Of a stretch of 64,000 nucleotides of DNA, positions 63,601 to 64,000 are shown piece after piece. Position 1 is the stretch's first letter. Each line of letters begins with the position of its first letter. Made by a program: the position numbers and the translations under genes. The DNA is from Arthrobacter sp. OY3WO11 (lineage in GTDB: Bacteria > Actinomycetota > Actinomycetes > Actinomycetales > Micrococcaceae). The DNA lies in contig NZ_LWLP01000001.1 in the NCBI RefSeq assembly GCF_001641125.1, positions 892,147 to 956,146 of the forward strand, written 5' to 3'. A model generated the notes under the pieces. The model was not told where the DNA came from. It worked only from the letters and a program-made list of their open reading frames with translations, and did not search any database.

Positions 63601-64000
63601 CGGCCCTGTCCTCGTAATAGATGCAGCCGGTCAGGGTGTCCCCTGTGGTGGGGAAGTAGTTGAGCACGTTGAAGGAGGCGATCTTGAGGTTGCCTCCTAC
63701 CGCGGCGGGAGCTTCCGTCCTGGTGGCCCCAAAGGTTGCAGGCTGGAGGGAGGCCTTGTTGTCCTCCGTCAGGTGGGTCAGCGGCTGGAGTTTCCAGGCG
63801 TTGTTGCCGTAGCCCAGCACCACGTTGGTGGTGAAGGTGACGGGGGAGCCCACCCGTACCGGGTCGGCCGTGGTCAGGTAGGGAAGGACCTGCGCCTTTG
63901 TGGTGACGTCCTTGAGGAAGTTGGTGCTGGAGCCGTCGTCGACCTTGATCCCGCGGGCGGCGTTGTCCGCCACCGTGGCTGTGTACTCCACTGAGCCGTA
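60683..64000 (-). CDS. Secreted bifunctional nuclease / 5'-nucleotidase, N-terminus cut by window
   Basis: At least 1105 residues; the start is outside the window. In order: an OB-fold-like segment, an ExeM/NucH-type endonuclease/exonuclease/phosphatase domain (LKIASFNVLNYFP, LMEIENSAQFG, LIGDFNAY, SDHDPVVVGL), a UshA-like metallophosphoesterase (FLGINDFHGRID, GNHEFDGG, FTGHTHKEY), a 5'-nucleotidase C-terminal domain (TYAEANAVLPFVNNLW), and an Ig-like C-terminal region (residues about 965-1060) ending in AAYRACLRS. It would degrade external DNA and dephosphorylate the nucleotides for phosphate and nucleoside uptake. No LPXTG anchor; the signal peptide must be beyond the edge. Confidence 0.92.
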   Translation of the reverse strand, partial: YGSVEYTATVADNAARGIKVDDGSSTNFLKDVTTKAQVLPYLTTADPVRVGSPVTFTTNVVLGYGNNAWKLQPLTHLTEDNKASLQPATFGATRTEAPAAVGGNLKIASFNVLNYFPTTGDTLTGCIYYEDRAGNPITVRGGCDARGAANAENFERQQDKIVSAISKAGADVVSLMEIENSAQFGKNRDDALAKLVDALNIETPGIWDYVRSPANAPPLSDEDMIRTAFIYKKAVAEPVGESIIHNDTVAFSNARKPLAQVFKPVGGGAGTEFIAIANHFKSKGSAATPEDTDQGQGASNLARTAQAKSLLEFTKSLQQSKGTDKVFLIGDFNAYAKEDPINVFTAEGYVNQDEKARNTDGTAKHSYLFGGMVGSLDHILASPAANAVVTGADIWNINSVESVALEYSRYNNNVTNYYAPNQFRASDHDPVVVGLDLQSAPADVDLNFLGINDFHGRIDTNTVLFAGTIEKLRAAAAPGATAFLSAGDNIGASLFASAVAKDQPTIDVLNALDLRASAVGNHEFDGGWADLQERVIAGGTNARFPYLGANVYKRGTTEPALPEFTVLDMNGIKVAVIGTVTQEVPSLVTPAAIADLEFGDPVDAINRAAARITAEKLADVIIVENHDGAGSGTVEGSTLEEEVAAGGPFAKLVTETSADVDAIFTGHTHKEYAWDAPVPGAEGKTRPIVQTGNYGENVGQIQLTVDTATKQVTAYKAGNVKRTTDPAADLVAAYPRVAAVDAIVRKALADAAVVGNQPVGAVTADITTAFTTDAAGVAKRDDRGSESTLGNLVADSLLNSLQPAELGGAEIGVVNAGGLRNELYYAPDGTITYAEANAVLPFVNNLWTTSLTGAQFKTLLEQQWQTNADGTVPSRAYIQLGLSKNVSYTYDAARPAGDRITSVRVNGAALDPAKSYRVGTFSFLATGGDNFRVFTEGSNTKDSGLVDRDAWIGYLQDSSPVSPDFARRSVAVTNTTAAEVKPGEPVSLTVSKLDLTSLGSPVNKTLTAVFTDTAGVVTELGSVPVTAGSATVNLAVPSSAAAGPGTLVLTAAESGTRVTVGVTVAATEPAGPVCTAPVKPSRPADLAGQLNYGQAMAAYRACLRS

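Overview
The window is high-GC chromosomal DNA of a Gram-positive actinobacterium, most likely Arthrobacter/Pseudarthrobacter (Micrococcaceae). The grounds are strong G/C preference at third codon positions (long shadow ORFs opposite nearly every gene), a DUF222/HNH endonuclease gene, a GTP-dependent PEP carboxykinase, MSMEG-style leaderless promoters, a ydaO riboswitch before a cell-wall lytic protein, and tRNA genes with GC-rich terminators. No integrase, intact transposase, phage gene or CRISPR array was found. Taxonomy is inferred from gene content, not from a marker gene.

Layout. 0-11 kb (all minus): a 5-oxoproline/lactam locus (pxpA, fused pxpB-pxpC, biotin carboxylase-BCCP, GntR regulator), preceded by a glutamine-linked group (PucR regulator, glutaminase, AnsP-like permease, acetolactate-synthase-like ThDP enzyme). 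11.2-25.1 kb: a LacI repressor, then a dense plus-strand operon: sugar ABC importer without ATPase, two TIM-barrel isomerase/epimerase proteins flanking a Gfo/Idh/MocA oxidoreductase, uronate isomerase, fructuronate reductase, mannonate dehydratase, and a gluconokinase-GH3 glycosidase fusion. This reads as uptake and breakdown of a glucuronic-acid-containing glycoside to 2-keto-3-deoxygluconate. 25.1-26.5 kb: a scar-like stretch with a coding remnant, a palindrome, a small membrane protein gene and tRNA-Ser(CGA). 26.5-31 kb: DUF222/HNH protein and a three-gene oxidoreductase / QueD-like / glycosyltransferase set. 31-34.5 kb: tadA, PAP2 phosphatase, upp, VOC protein, and an SLT-domain protein behind a c-di-AMP riboswitch. 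34.5-38.4 kb: two-component system and an orphan winged-helix protein behind a 700-bp leader. 38.4-45.5 kb: SixA-like phosphatase, a 48-bp minisatellite, a four-gene overlapping operon (degenerate ABC ATPase, YhgE/Pip protein, TetR, membrane protein), a disulfide oxidoreductase and tRNA-Arg(ACG). 45.8-51.5 kb: pckG, flavohemoprotein, NsrR-type regulator, phosphomannomutase. 51.7-64 kb: RecQ helicase with a phosphoribosyltransferase-like tail, MFS exporter, tRNA-Ser(GCU), GNAT acetyltransferase, prolyl oligopeptidase, FAD/NAD(P)-binding protein and a large secreted nuclease/5'-nucleotidase cut by the window end.

The most notable items are the gluconokinase-GH3 fusion inside the uronate operon, the pxp operon arranged like a split urea carboxylase, the ABC ATPase that has lost all its catalytic motifs, the RecQ-PRTase fusion, a divergent QueD-like protein lacking key residues, and several non-coding inverted or dispersed repeats between convergent genes.
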